This document shows positions 33,436 to 45,491 of a stretch of DNA of 64,000 nucleotides, piece after piece (positions within the stretch are counted from its first letter, which is position 1; every line of letters starts with the position of its first letter). Source of the stretch: Halichondria panicea (Eukaryota > Porifera > Demospongiae > Suberitida > Halichondriidae); assembly GCF_963675165.1 (NCBI RefSeq), contig NC_087377.1:1265501-1329500 (forward strand), written 5' to 3'. The notes beneath the pieces are model-generated. The model made no database searches, was not told the origin of the DNA, and was given only the letters and a program-made list of their open reading frames with translations. A program made the position numbers and the translations under genes.

Positions 33436-33483
33436 GTAGCAGCGCCGTGCTCGCAAGTACTAGCGCTAGTGCAAGTACTTTGT

Positions 33484-33537
33484 TAGCCTCGAGACCAGGC
33501 CTTGTATATTTTAATCGCGGCCTGGATTCGAGGCTTT
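33484..33537. mobile_element. micro-palindrome, TAGCCTCGA family
   Basis: TAGCCTCGAGACCAGGCC...GGCCTGGATTCGAGGCT, 54 bp, last base of the terminus lost. Flanks share TTTGT but no clean 9-bp duplication. Confidence 0.6.
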
Positions 33538-33724
33538 GTTACCACATGGCCAGTGGGTAAGGATCCTCAAACAAATATCACAACCAAAACCAAACAAACA
33601 ACAAAAGGGTCACTAAACTAGAAAGCTTGAACTGAAATAAATTCCCTGATATGCATTGGGGGAAATCCCCAAAACAAAATAATATGCATTCCAACTGAAG
33701 GTAAACAAAAACAAATTAATTATT

Positions 33725-34550
33725 CTATTGCTGTGAATCTATTGAGTCAGTGTTGGGGTCAGAGTTCATTGGTTGCCTAGATGACTCTAACGGTATAATA
33801 GGTGAAGGGAAACGATAATTTGCTGGAGCAGGTGAAAATGGAAACATTGGGAAGGACACGGGATTCAAATTAAATCGTGATGACTGTCCCAGCATTGAGC
33901 TGTGTGAAGAAGGTCCAGTGAAATGGTTGGGGAGTGGTGTATTGAATGAACCACCCCCGGGTACAAAGGTCGATTGCCCTGTGCTCATTAAACCAGTAGC
34001 TGAGGGGTACATGTGTTGAGGGTACGCTTGTGATCCGTGAGTGGGCGGGGCTGACTGCATGGATTCCACTTGTTGGCGAAGAGAAGATATTGTATTCCAG
34101 AGTGGTGTCAAGAGTGGTGTCAAGTCACTAATAGAGAGTGGAGCAGTAGAGCTTTGTGCTGTTTGTGATTGAGTATTGGGACCATTGCTGTCTTGAGATA
34201 CATTGCTTTGATCATGTGACACTCCACTCGTATCATGTGATCTGTCCCCCTCCTGAGTGGTAGTATTAGTATTCGTTTGTACTCCTTTTTTCTTTCGTGG
34301 GTTAGTTTTGTTCTTGGATTTCTGAGCGTGTCCAGTTGAGGTCTTGTCAGAACTACAGAAATCTTTCCAACTGCCGTACACCAGAGGAGATTCAACAAAG
34401 CTCTCGGCCAGTCCGGAGGTGACAAACTTCCTGTAGGTGTGGCGTGAGCGACTGGGCGTGTCATGTGACGTGGTAGAGGAGTCATGTGATTTGCTTGAAT
34501 CTCTGTGCACTAGTACGACAATGTCAAATCCTAACAGAGACAGTTGGTCA

Positions 34551-34552
<2 letters not shown>
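33725..34552 (-). CDS. gene B: last exon
   Basis: 276 codons, in frame with the zinc-ribbon exon (phase 0), with acceptor made by a (CA)n tract at 34555-34585. The first 75 residues look folded (GFDIVVLVHRD, RKFVTSGLAESFVESPLVYG); the rest is low complexity with PMFPFSPAPANYRFPSP near the end. The stop TGA is at 33725-33727 region boundaries. Function unknown. Confidence 0.72.
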
Positions 34553-34589
<37 letters not shown>

Positions 34590-37500
34590 TGTTCGCTCCC
34601 TACCCCAGGGAAAACTACTTCTATAATAATGGCTGTTTTGGAAAATTCAGACCTTTCCAAGCCCCCACAACTTCAATTTGGAAACTTTTTTAGGGGATTG
34701 CTATATATGTAGTAGTTGGAGCATGCAAAGACTGTATACGTACCCTAGGTTGTTCTAGCTATAAGGACAGAAACATCATAAAGTGAAAAACTGTACCTAC
34801 TGCTTATAGTGGTAGCATGTGTCATAATCATTATAGCCTCAAGTATCAAACAGAAGTGAAATCTCACACTGACAGTAATTAAGACAATCATTTGTCTCTT
34901 TTTTGTGTCTTAATGGCAATTTTTTCCCTATGTTATAATGATTCCCAGAGTGAAACACGGATAGGTTTCGAGGCGCTAAGTGTTACCTTTTCTCTTTTCT
35001 ATCTAAATACTAAATAGATAAACTACCACCTTAACCGAATAGCCGCGGTTGACGCTTTGAAGCGTCAATACGTGAATAGCTGGTAGCCGCGGTTGACGCT
35101 TTGAAGCGTCAACCGCACATTACTCTACTCTTAATTTGTGGTGAGCTACAACCTTCCAGAGCTCCACAGCTTTGCAAAGCTTCTCTCGAAGGTCAACAGA
35201 AGCCGTACTGAGTCCGATCACCATAGGTTAGCAATCAAAAATTTGCTGAAATTTTCATGTGAAATTTGTATTTCAATATCAATCTCAAAAGTGAACATAC
35301 ATTATAATAAATACAATTACAATTAATTCTATGGTACAACAATGACTAAGAGGCCTCTGTACACAGGGGATGAGGTACTCCTAGGTATCCTGGATAGTAG
35401 TCACAGTGAGTAGAGCTTCTCAGACCCATAAGATGGTGGTGGTTCCATGGCAGATAGCAGACGATAGTTCCATAGACCTGCATGAGGAAGAAGGAGTATT
35501 ACCAACCAAGCAGACCACCTCTAGAATCAATTGTTCTTACACACAGTAGAACATAACTAGTCTCGCGAGCAGACGTGGGAGGGAGGGAACGTCTGGTAAC
35601 TATTGCAGCAATTCCGTGGACCCCTGCCAGAATGTTGGCAGTGCCAATCAGATTTGTCCATGTCATAGTGGGCGGTAACACCCCGTATATTTTCCTATTA
35701 TAGCATAAAATGAACGTGAAAAGAAGGATTATTGACTCTAGCAAAGGCTAATTTTAGTGTTGAACCATACCTGGCTGCGAAGGAACTCGGTTACAAGGAG
35801 CTCAGACCAAGCAAGAGCTAGCTAGCTGCGAATGAAAATATTTGTCTACATGTGAATTTGGTTAATTAACAAATATCTTGCACGTGACTACATTCCTCAG
35901 TGCCATGGAATTGCTGCAATAGTTACCAGACTTTCCCTCTAGGACAAGTCTGCTCGCGAGACTAGAACATAACCTCCTCAGAGACAAACACCAGCCAACA
36001 AGCCAGCCATAAAGAAATTGAATTTTAAATGTACCTTTGTTTGGGGTGGTGCCTAAAAGATCAAAAGATTATCATGCAATCAATACACACACTAAATTGA
36101 ATAATAACATTCAGCCACATAATTATAATTGAATTGCTATAACAGACAGCAGACTAAAAATTGGGTAGATACATGTAACACAGCACTAACTCACAAGCCA
36201 ACAAACCCAAAAAAGTATATTGAGAATGGCCATACACAAAGTACAGTACATCTCATACAAGGGTGCCAAATAATTATGAATCATGCAACCTTAGACATAA
36301 TTATGTATAGGCCCCCACAAGCAAACTTACATGCAATGGCACTCATAGGCACATATAAAGTAATTGTGATCCTACAACAAACTGGGAGTTCATAAAAAGA
36401 TTTAACTTTGGGCACAGAATTACAATGCATATCACAGGCAAACACACAAGCCAACTAATGACAAATTGTGACCTAATCCTAGCTGGGGAGCATAACACAA
36501 CCAACAAGCCTATTATGTTGGGAAGAAAATGTCCTTACACAAGTAAACAGTACACTCACTCATAAACAGTACACTCATAAGCCCAACAAGCCTTTTCTTT
36601 CTTTCCCCTGAAAAGGTCAGAACATTATTATGCAATCAACCTCTGTACAGTGAGCCTAATTGAGTAGTGAGCCTAATTGAATTGTAACCTTGGAAGCAAG
36701 CAGGAACTTCACACAAGCCAACCCCAATTGGAAGCAAGCAGGAACTTTACACAAGCCAACCCCAATTGGAAGCAAGCAGGAACTTCACACAAGCCTAGGC
36801 ATAACTTTTGGCAGAGCACTGATAATATTTAGCATGGTATAAAGTACCATTTTACACATGGTGAGGCCTGCTTCTTGCAATTTACAGAGTACCTCTGACA
36901 ATCTCCTGTCGTGCTCTTCCTGTGTCGGGCCACAGGCACACACACACACACAGATACACACAAGCGCACGCGTGTGCACAGATACACATACACACACATA
37001 CACCCGCGCGGGCACACATACAAACACAGACACAGATACACACACACATACACCCGCGAGGGCACACATACATACACACACACACGCACACACATAAATA
37101 TACACACAAGTGCGCGCACGCACGCACACACCACTTACTGTAAGCAGTTCCACTCCTGGCCAGACTATGGACTCCCACCATCTCAACCAATCTGTTGGCC
37201 CAAACTTTCAGATCTCCGATTCAAGACAAAATTCCAGCATTCATCACAGCTGATAACAGAATACATTGTGGATGAGACCAACAGATAGCTAAGCAAATCA
37301 ATGATGACCCCTTTACATTGCAACACTGCTGAGCGTACATATAGGCTTCTGTATTTTAAACTCGGCTTCAACACACTGTTGGAGCCAGTACACTTTACAA
37401 GCTACGTAGGTAAGCGTAATATCAGCTAAGAACGCTATGTACAAGCTAAAAACAGCATCGCTATAATCATACGCACAAAGCTTACCTCTGAAGTAAAATC

Positions 37501-40500
37501 TCGCTCTGTCCTTGGCGCGTAGCTGGTTGACTGTTCAGATTGGAGGTCCTGACAGAGTAACTAGCTACAAGGTAGCTTAAAGAGAACTGTTACTGTTACT
37601 AAGGGGTGCATCTTTCTTTGCCACACTGAAAAGAATGAATATCAAACACTGTGCACTATACTCTAAAAACAGGCTCTAAACTAACTCAGCTTCTACACAA
37701 GTATACTTTACACACTCATAAGCTATCTAGGCAAGTGCAGAAGCATATTAAATCAGCTCAGAGGCTTATAAAGGCTTATACTAGCTACATAATGCTTGCT
37801 ATAATACGCACACAAAGCTTACCTCTGAAGAGATCCCTCGCTCTGGCCTTGGCTGGTTGACTTTTCCGTAAGAAACAAGGAGATCCTGACACAGTAACTA
37901 CTGTAGACTACTTTGCTACGAAGTTGAATAAAGAAAATTGTCACTGTTTCCAAGTTATACATCTTTCTTTGCTAGAAGCGAATGCTGAAAAAGAGAAAAT
38001 AATTTGAATATCAAACCTTGTAGACTACACTAAAAAAACAGGCTCTAAACTAACTGAACTATTCTTTCAGTATATTTCATATACTCAGAGGCTATCTAGG
38101 TAGGTGGACAAGCATAGTAAATCAGCTCAAAAGGCTTCTAAAGGCTAGACTAGGAAATGATGATCTCTATATACACACAGAGCTTACCTGTGAAATGATC
38201 CTTCGCTGGGGCCTTGGCTGGTTACCTGCTCCGTTCAAAACTCAGAGATCCTGGCAGAATAACTATTCTAGACTAGTTTGCAACAAAGTTGCCTGCAGAT
38301 AACTGCTACTGCTTCTTAGCTACGCAGCTGATAATGAAAGTAATTTAAAATTAATTAGATTTTGGTTCCGCGGTGGGCGGTACGGTACTATGTATGAAAT
38401 CATAACCGCGGCTATTCGGCTGTACAATACAATATTACTGTTACTGGTACTAATACAGTATAAAGTGTGTACTGTGTAGTGACCTTTTTCTGAAGTATCT
38501 GCAGTAGGTTTGAAGGGTTTTTCACAATATCCTGGTCAGGTTTGGCCCTGCTCTTAGTGGAAGGAGGAAACTCGTGCTCACATTCGGGACATTTCTTGCA
38601 GCGAATGTGACAGCTCTCCTCACAGTTAGGACACACTCTCAGAGTCACTGGCTGGCCACCTGTGTGGGTGTGTGTGTGTGTGTGTGGGAGGGGGCGTATA
38701 AATGGTATAGATGAATTAAGATGTACGTGCACATGGGATAAATTACTTTTTCGTTTCTTTGTCGGTGGTGGTCCATTCTCGTCACTCCTGGAGTCAGTGT
38801 CTCCAGTCACAGCAGCTGTATAGAGAGAGTAGCTGTATTGGACCACACTGTGTACTCATGATCCTAGTGAGCTTACATTGTTGTGGTAGAGACTTGAGGT
38901 AGTCCGCAATTTCAGTGTGACCTGCCTGTGTAGCAAAGTCAAGAGGAGTCTCACCATCATCGTCAGTTACACCTAAACAAGAGTGGGTGTAGAAACAAAG
39001 GTATAACACTGCATGGTGGTTGTGTTGTACTCACTGATATCACAGTTGGCCTTCTCCACCAAGTACTGCACCACATCTTTGTGTCCACTGCAGCATGCAT
39101 TGTGGAGAGAGGTCCAGTTGTCAACATCCTTCAAATCTGCACATAACACACCATACGCTATTAGACACACAATCAAAACACTAATAGTTATAATTATACA
39201 CAGTCTAATCAACAAAATTAAGTACCATGCAGGGACACTACTTGCAGGTTGTGTTATACGCTATGTAACTTGTCATTAATAATTATGGACTTTGAACTTT
39301 CGATATCCATTTTAAACACTCATAGTCGATTATATTTACCATTCTGTTCTGCATGTCATTTCATTTTGTACATATATAAATTGTAACTGTAATAGTCTGC
39401 TAGTACTGTAGCTTGTAGCTTCATTACCATAAAGCTTTAGCACCCGTTGAGTTAGCAAGTAGTGAACACATACTAAAATAGGCCATTAAAAGCACAATAG
39501 ATTATCACACTCACTGGGGTCAACTTTGTGTTGCTCGACTAGTTCCTTCAATACACACGATAATTACATGAACAGAACTGTGTCTAATCAATTGGAAAGA
39601 CAAACAGTAGGAGAGGCTATGGGAACAAATACAGAGCTAGAGACTATCAAAAATCTGACCCGGCTAAAATAATATAGCTCAACATAAATAAAGGAGTACA
39701 GAGATTGGCAATGGAATTCAAATGCCCTGCGGTTGGATCAAATCTTTTAATTTTGGAAAAAAAGGGCCAAAGAAACAGTATAGATTGTCTTTCTGTCAGT
39801 ACAATACTTGAGACCATAACTATGAGACACAGTTCTAGCATAGCTATAATTATTTTAGATACTATACGAAATGTGTACACCTCTAGCTACTTCACAACAA
39901 TCGGTTTCGTCATTTCAAATTAAGCACTACGACAGGTAGTTTCTGGCAAGACAGTATAATTATACATGTGTGATGCCTACCAGCGAGGGGCATTGTATCA
40001 AAGCTTTGGGAGGGTTTGGAATGTGAAAAAAAATAGCAAATTCGTGTACAATTGTTTCGCTATAGACCAGAAATTATTATCGTAAAGGTATAACTATACA
40101 CCCCAGCACCTTCAGTATGAGCTCCATGAGTAACAAGTGTCTTTACAATCTCAAGGTAGCCCCTCAGGCAAGCCCAGTGTAATGGAGGCAGCTTTTCCGC
40201 CCACTCGTCACTCCAGTAGAGCTGTTGGTTGGGGTCTGCCCCCTGTCCCAACAGGGACCTAACTTTGGTGACATCATCACTGCGTACAGCCTGGTATAAG
40301 TCCTCGGCTAGCTTCTTTTGAGCACTGTACAAAATAGATGGTTGGGGGGTCAGTCATACAGAGAATTACTTGATATGTGTATAATTATAGTTTATACAAG
40401 TGACACCATGCACATATCCAGCTGTCACTTTGCTCATAGATAAAGAAGAGAGGGATTGGCAACGGAAGTTAAACGTAAACTTTTGTGCAGGGGGTGTTGC

Positions 40501-41202
40501 AGGGGGTGTGGCTTAATCCTGAAACAATGCATGTTGTCCCCGCCTTAACGCCGCGAAACACTTTTTTATGTTTGAGGCCTTACACAGAGCTTTCTAAGAC
40601 CCCTCTTTTCACCGTTTTTTGATGGCTATCAGTATAATTATACCAATATAGCACCTATAAAAATTATAGCTAAGATTGTCTAATGCACCAATCAATGCAA
40701 AGCCCCACTACCCCCCTCCCGGGACATAGGGGGGCTTTGTCAATTATGAGGTGCAAAGGACTCTCCCCCGGGGCTATTTTATTTGACAAACCCCTGGCAA
40801 ATACCCCTGGGGCATGACAGTTGAACACAATAATAATTGCAATACTTTAGTATACAGACAACAGGCTATGATATACTGACTTTACAAAGTTTCCACCCCC
40901 AGGGCTAGGTTTTACTATAACAAAGCTCCCACAAAGCCCCCCCTTGAGGAGGGTATATAGTGGGGCTTTGCATTGATATTGATAGCCAGGTGCATAACTA
41001 AGTAGTGTCCTGGGTCACATATAGCCTCATGCATGGAAATTAAGTCTAAGTTTCAGCAGCAGGATTGTTTATAATTATACTGACAGTAAGACAATCATTT
41101 GTCCCTCAACCGTTCCCCGGCCGATCCCAGCCTGGAGTTTCTTTCCATGTAAAAGTATAGAGTCTACATGTTCACTCACTCTGAGTCTTGTTCAGTAGCC
41201 AT
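33725..41202 (-). CDS. gene B: ankyrin - NLS - zinc-ribbon protein with Ser/Thr-rich tail
   Basis: Exons: 41202-41180 (MATEQDS, phase 2), 40324 to about 40102 (AQKKLAEDLYQAVRSDDVTK, PPLHWACLRGYLEIVKTLVT), 39545-39515 (ELVEQHKVDP), 39136-39035 (WTSLHNACCSGHKDVVQYLV), 38972-38877 (DDDGETPLDFATQAGHTEIA), 38815-38747 (NLS PPPTKKRKS), 38659-38484 (CPNC...CKKCPEC zinc ribbon, UPF0547-like) and 34552-33725 (VDQLSLLGFDIVVLVHRD, LAESFVESPLVYGSWKDFC, basic KNKTNPRKKK, then a long Ser/Thr/Gln/Pro tail to the stop). Phases match at every join from 39136 onward. The second ankyrin repeat looks truncated relative to gene A. Predicted nuclear ankyrin adaptor; the tail domain is not recognised. The 3.9-kb last intron is mostly a transposon-like insertion. 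Confidence 0.72.
34590..34985. repeat. dispersed repeat, also at about 41520-41975
   Basis: Shared blocks GGAAAACTACTTCTAT, GGCTGTTTTG.AAAATTCAGA, AGACAATCATTTGTCTCTTT and TTTTCGAGGCGCTAAGTGTT in the same order, about 70-80% similar by eye. Non-coding. Confidence 0.6.
35558..35964. mobile_element. 407-bp MITE, TAGTCTCGCGAG subfamily
   Basis: Ends TAGTCTCGCGAGCAGACG and complement, with perfect 9-bp target duplication GAACATAAC (35549-35557, 35965-35973). A second, inner inverted pair (GTCTGGTAACTATTGCAGCA and complement) makes a long stem. Parent-like version of the 68-bp element at 23554. Confidence 0.88.
36691..36800. repeat. 38-bp tandem repeat, 3 copies
   Basis: Unit TTGGAAGCAAGCAGGAACTT-CACACAAGCCAACCCCAA. 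Confidence 0.8.
36840..36932 (-). pseudogene. Ty3/gypsy-like reverse transcriptase fragment
   Basis: Reads TQEEHDRRLSEVLCKLQEAG then LTMCKM, the conserved HD.RL..VL..L.EAGLT segment downstream of the YxDD box in Ty3/gypsy reverse transcriptases. Only about 30 residues are left and a CA microsatellite follows on the N-terminal side. Confidence 0.55.
36941..37130. repeat. CA-rich microsatellite
   Basis: (CA)n mixed with CGCG and GATACA motifs and a roughly 60-bp internal duplication (ATACACCCGCG.GGGCACACAT). Confidence 0.8.
37390..38340. repeat. about 350-bp unit in triplicate
   Basis: Landmarks CTTACCTCTGAAG, CTCGCTCTG.CCTTGGC and GGCTGGTTGA recur at about 37480, 37818 and 38184. Each unit also contains AACAGGCTCTAAACTAACT and AATCAGCTCA. 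Non-coding. Confidence 0.7.
40692..40980. mobile_element. MITE with GC-rich termini
   Basis: ATCAATGCAAAGCCCCACTA at the left and TAGTGGGGCTTTGCATTGAT at the right, about 290 bp. CCCGGGACATAGGGGG near its left end resembles internal sequence of the 45492-45935 element. Confidence 0.75.
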
Positions 41203-41391
41203 TATAATTATATTGAAGCTTATAAATTATACAGACTTGAGTTTTCTCTGTCTCAGTTCCGCCGTTCAGTAAACAGCAAAGCAAAGTGCCACACCCTCTT
41301 TTGTATTTCAAGGGCCTTTCTGCCACCATATACATGTAGATAAAAGGATAGGAAACTGATCATGTGATCCCATAAGCTGCATATAAAATAC

Positions 41392-41493
41392 TAGCCTCGA
41401 TCCCAGGCGGAGTTTTCGCTTTTATAACGGTTAGGCAAACAGTTGTTTGCCTAACCGTTATAAAAGCGAAAACTCGGCCTGGGATCGAGGCTA
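41392..41493. mobile_element. micro-palindrome, TAGCCTCGA family, 102 bp
   Basis: TAGCCTCGATCCCAGGC...GCCTGGGATCGAGGCTA with a long inner stem (TTTTCGCTTTTATAACGGTT and complement). No 9-bp duplication is evident. Confidence 0.75.
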
Positions 41494-42087
41494 CATACAC
41501 TGAGCTAAGATACAGCCATGTTTCTCTCCCAAACCCCCAGGAAAACTACTTCTATGGCTGTTTTGAAAAATTCAGACCTTTCCAAGTCTCCCTACCACTT
41601 CAATTTAATGTCCCTTTATACTAGGTATCATTTGGAAATAACATAAACTTTTTTGGGATTGCTAAGAAGTAGCTACAGGTACAGAAACATTGCTTTCACT
41701 ACTTAGGATGTTTCTTGTACCAATAACACCTATAATACAGCTAGAACAACCTAATTAAGAAGTGTACTGTGTGTCATATAGCCTCAAGCATTAAACAGAA
41801 GTAAAAGTTTAGCAGCAGGGTTCTCACACTGACAGTAAGACAATCATTTGTCTCTTTTTTGTGTTTTTGGCCATTTTTTTCCATGTACAGTAGGCGGCCT
41901 CGAATGAATCCCGGGGGGGGGAAACGCGGATAGTTTTCGAGGCGCTAAGTGTTTCCTATCCTCTTATCTATGCTGCCACAAAATTAAAACTGTTTACCTA
42001 ATTAAATTTTTCACTGAACATAATAGTGGAGTCATGTGATCCTACTACACACAAAACAACACTTATAAACACACGGAAAAATGAATA

Positions 42088-45000
42088 TTAAAATTCAGGA
42101 ACTGCTCCAAATTGATCTACAGATGTCATTGTTGTCGTAACCTTTGAACCCTCTCCAAAGGGGGGTGCTCCAAACAAATCTCGTCTTGCATTGTCAGCAG
42201 TATTATGAGTGGGCGGGGTAGAGGAACGTCCGTCAAATGAAGTGCTACCAAGGACTGCCAGTCTGTGAGGTGTGTGTGTGTGTGTGTGTGTGGGGGGGGG
42301 TTGTGTGGGTGTGGAGTGTGTGTGTGTGTGGAGTGTGTGAGTGTGTGGAGTGTGTGAGTGTGTGTGAGCAAGGTGTCATACAGGATTTTGAAGTAGAGGG
42401 GGGGAAAAATAAAACTTCGGTAACCAGAACATTTTGGCTAAAAAAAAGGTCAAATATTTCAATACCCTGTTAGTACGTAAAATTTCCAGCTATGGACACT
42501 CTGTCATACAACTAGTAGCACATTTTAGGAGAGGGATATCCCCTTCCCACTGCCCCGGGTCCTGCAGTATAACACCCTGGTGAGTATGTGTGTGAGAGAG
42601 TGAACACATGTGAGGGATGGGAGGTTGAATAAGCAGTATAGAGTTGTCTATTGTGGTCACCCTCTATAATACAGCCAGGTTTAATAAGGGACCCAGAGTC
42701 AGCCTCTGCCCAGCCTAGGGGCCACCACAATAAACATTCTGTATAATTATAAGGCCATGCAAAGTCAATTTGAAGTCTCTCAGCACTAGAAAATTGACAC
42801 CCACTCACCACTGTGGTCTCTGATCCTATTCTTTGTGGAGTGAACGGGACATGACCAAAAGCATCCAGTCCACTGTCTACGCTCTTATGGAATCCTGCAT
42901 TCTGATTGGACGGCTTCAGGTTCGATACTCATTGTTGCCGTGGCGAATTTGACCCGCAACCTTCCAAGGTCGATCTTAAGACGAAATGGTTGTCATGGTA
43001 ACTGCTGTGGCAATAGCCTTCGTTGCGATGATGGGGTTGACAGTCACAGAGGGTTTCGATTGGTTGGTTGGTTTCTTAGCAACAGGACGAGCATTTTTTG
43101 GAGAAGGGACGGGATTTAGCGGACAAGGGGAACGCTGTGTGGAGATAATTATAAATTATGGTGAATAATAATTATTACACAATTTTTACAATGTCACTAT
43201 AATTATTAGCAGGCCACCCTCTATAATACAGCCAGGTTAATGGGCCCCAAAGTCTCCATAGCATGTGTTTGGACATGTATTAGCAGGCCACCCTCTATAA
43301 TACAGCCAGGTTAATGGGCCCCAAAGTCTCCATAGCATGTGTTTGGACATGTATTAGCAGGCCACCCTCTATAATACAGCCAGGTTAATGGGCCCCAAAG
43401 TCTCCATAGCATGTGTTTGGACATGTATTAGCAGGCCACCCTCTATAATACAGCCAGGTTAATGGGCCCCAAAGTCTCCATAGCATGTGTTTGGACCTAT
43501 GTTAGCAGGCCACCCTCTATAATACAGCCAGGTTAATGGGCCCCAAAGTCTCCATAGCATGTGTTTGGACATGTATTAGCAGGCCACCCTCTATAATACA
43601 GCCAGGTGAATGGGCCCCAAAGTCTCCATAGCATGTGTTTGGACCTGTGTTAGCAGGCCACCCTCTATAATACAGCCAGGTGAATGGGCCCCAAAGTCTC
43701 CATAGCATGTGTTTGGACCTGTGTTAGCAGACCACCCTCTATAATACAGCCAGGTTAATGGGCCCCGAAGTCTCCATAGCATGTGTTTGGACCTGTGTTA
43801 GCAGGCCACCCTCTATAAAACAGCCAGGCCCGAAAGTCTCCATAGCATGTGTTTGGACCTGTGTTAGCAGACCACCCTCTATAATACAGCCACTGTTGGT
43901 CTACCGACCACTATACATACACAGGGTATACTAATAGTAAGGTACTCACAAAGACATTAGTGACATGGTTGGTGGTTCCTGTGATCCTGGACACCACCTC
44001 ACACACTTGCCAGATACTGGGACACAGCTCAGGGTCAGAGGTCAACAGGTAGCCTACAAGGGAGGGGGAGAATACACGTATCATTAGAGCAATACACTTA
44101 AGGATGGCAGAGTATCATAGCACCTGTAGCTAGTGTGTGTTCTTAAATACCGTATAGCGCGAAATTTTCGAGGGGCTTAATTTTCGTGGATTTCGTGGGT
44201 TAGCAATCCTACACGAAAATAAAGTCCACAAAAATGGTTCTTTACCTGCTATAACGTGCAAGATTTAAAGGCGTGGCTTCCGGTAAGCAGTCATTCCGCG
44301 AACATTGTGCAACAAAATGGCTTTTAGAGGCCAATCCACGAAATATAAGTGCCTCGAAAATTTCGCGCTATACGGTACAATTAGCTCTGAAAAAAAGGTC
44401 CAGTTTACAAAAAAAAACCCAATAGTCTCAAAACTCGATTTTATACGTATACCCGTATCATACACACACCCACCCACACACACCCACACACACACCCACA
44501 CACACACACACCCACCCACACACCATACCTCAGGGTGCATGCTCTTGAGTGAACAGTTTCCATAGTCACAGAGCATGTATGTGTCGTGCACAGAGTCATG
44601 GAGTATGTTCTCAATCTGTACACACACAAATCGACACATTGGAGAAGATGGAATTTGGCATATCATAGTACTATAAATACATGTATGCAAGAATAAAAAA
44701 ATGCGTCTTATGGCATAATTATTTATGTGATTAACTTTTAAACGCCGCTATTTCAGTACAGGCCACAAATGGATATCACTGTGTGATACAAGAGTATGCA
44801 GTGATTATGATAGCTGCTCACATAACAGCATTAGTATAAGTGTCTATTACACATTTATTTCTGACTACGACTATACACAACTATGGGATAGAGCTATTGA
44901 ATGATACTTAATACTCTAAAATGGATGCTTTGTACAATAAATTATGTAACTAGTGAAATGCTTCCTCACACACACACACACACAGTGAAGCCACTCTTAA

Positions 45001-45262
45001 TGACCTCATCTGAAGAAAGGTTAACTGCAGGCTATGAGGTCCCAAATAAATAGTTTTTGTATACATGCAGCCAAAATGTTGTTCCCTAAACGTGTCTGTT
45101 ATAAATAGTTCAATTGTACATACCTTGAGGTCGCGATGTATGATGGGTTTTGTCCGATGGTGTAGCCTAGCAACGGCCTTAGCAACGTCAGAGAAGATAT
45201 GCAACACTTCACGTTGTCTCAGTCGAGTGCCCGCTGATTCAGCAAATCTATCACCGAAGTAC
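42088..45262 (-). CDS. NAK-family serine/threonine kinase (AAK1/BIKE/GAK-like), probably disrupted
   Basis: Exons recognised: 45262-45124 (YFGDRFAESAGTRLRQREVL, HIFSDVAKAVARLHHRTKP, IIHRDLK), 44615-44529 (IENILHDSVHDTYMLCDYGN then CSLKSMHPE), 44053-43950 (YLLTSDPELCPSIWQVCEVV) and last exon 42262-42088 (STSFDGRSSTPP, DLFGAPPFGEGS, DQFGAVPEF, TAA). Around 42831-42960 a further piece reads NLKPSNQNAGF and GLDAFGHVPF. The HRD loop, DYG in place of DFG, and the DLFGAPPF/DAFG tail motifs are typical of kinases that phosphorylate the clathrin adaptor AP2. The activation segment, APE and subdomain IX region (about 80 codons) are absent between 44529 and 44053 and the flanking phases do not match. 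The N-lobe exons are not seen. Same strand and order as the fragment at 13.1-13.6 kb. Confidence 0.65.
42371..42579. mobile_element. MITE, CAGGGTGTCATA family, copy 3
   Basis: AGGTGTCATACAGGATTTTG at the left, GTATAACACCCTGG at the right. It sits in the last intron of the kinase at 42.1-45.3 kb. Confidence 0.7.
43207..43890. repeat. 74-bp tandem repeat, 9-10 copies
   Basis: Unit AGCAGGCCACCCTCTATAAT-ACAGCCAGGTTAATGGGCCC-CAAAGTCTCC..., identical family to 12728-13015 and in the same position next to the paralogous kinase exon. Confidence 0.9.
44148..44377. mobile_element. MITE, CCGTATAGCG(C/G) family, GCGAAATTTTCG variant
   Basis: TACCGTATAGCGCGAAATTT at the left and the complement at 44358-44377. 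It lies in the kinase gene where the C-lobe exon would be expected and is missing from the equivalent place in the 13-kb copy. Confidence 0.8.
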
Positions 45263-45491
45263 CTAATAGAATAAATAATAATAATAATATTAAAAGCTTA
45301 ATTTATCACTAATTAGCTACATGCAGACAGTGTTTGTGATTCTCACTACTGTACATGATCAATGGTACCACTCCATTAGTATGACTAAGCAATAGACTAC
45401 CATCATGCACGCAGGTACACTACCACCCACTCCACTCATCACACACCACCCACTACATTAGTATGAGTAGGCAATGGGGGACCATACATTA

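Larger units (their letters stand above)
35035..38419. mobile_element. 3.4-kb transposon-like insertion in the gene B intron
   Basis: Ends carry the same 16-bp inverted repeat CCGAATAGCCGCGGTT (35035-35050, complement 38404-38419). The left end has a second internal copy of TAGCCGCGGTTGACGCTTTG near 35090. Inside are a MITE (35558-35964), a short tandem repeat (36690-36800), a reverse-transcriptase-like fragment and a triplicated block of about 350 bp (37390-38340). No target duplication is obvious and no transposase was found. Confidence 0.5.

Noticed and set aside
42986..43168. Plus-strand frame MVVMVTAVAIAFVAMMG resembling a membrane protein
   Set aside because: Antisense to coding-like sequence of the NAK kinase tail (KPSVTVNPIIATKAIATAV); more likely a shadow of that decayed exon.
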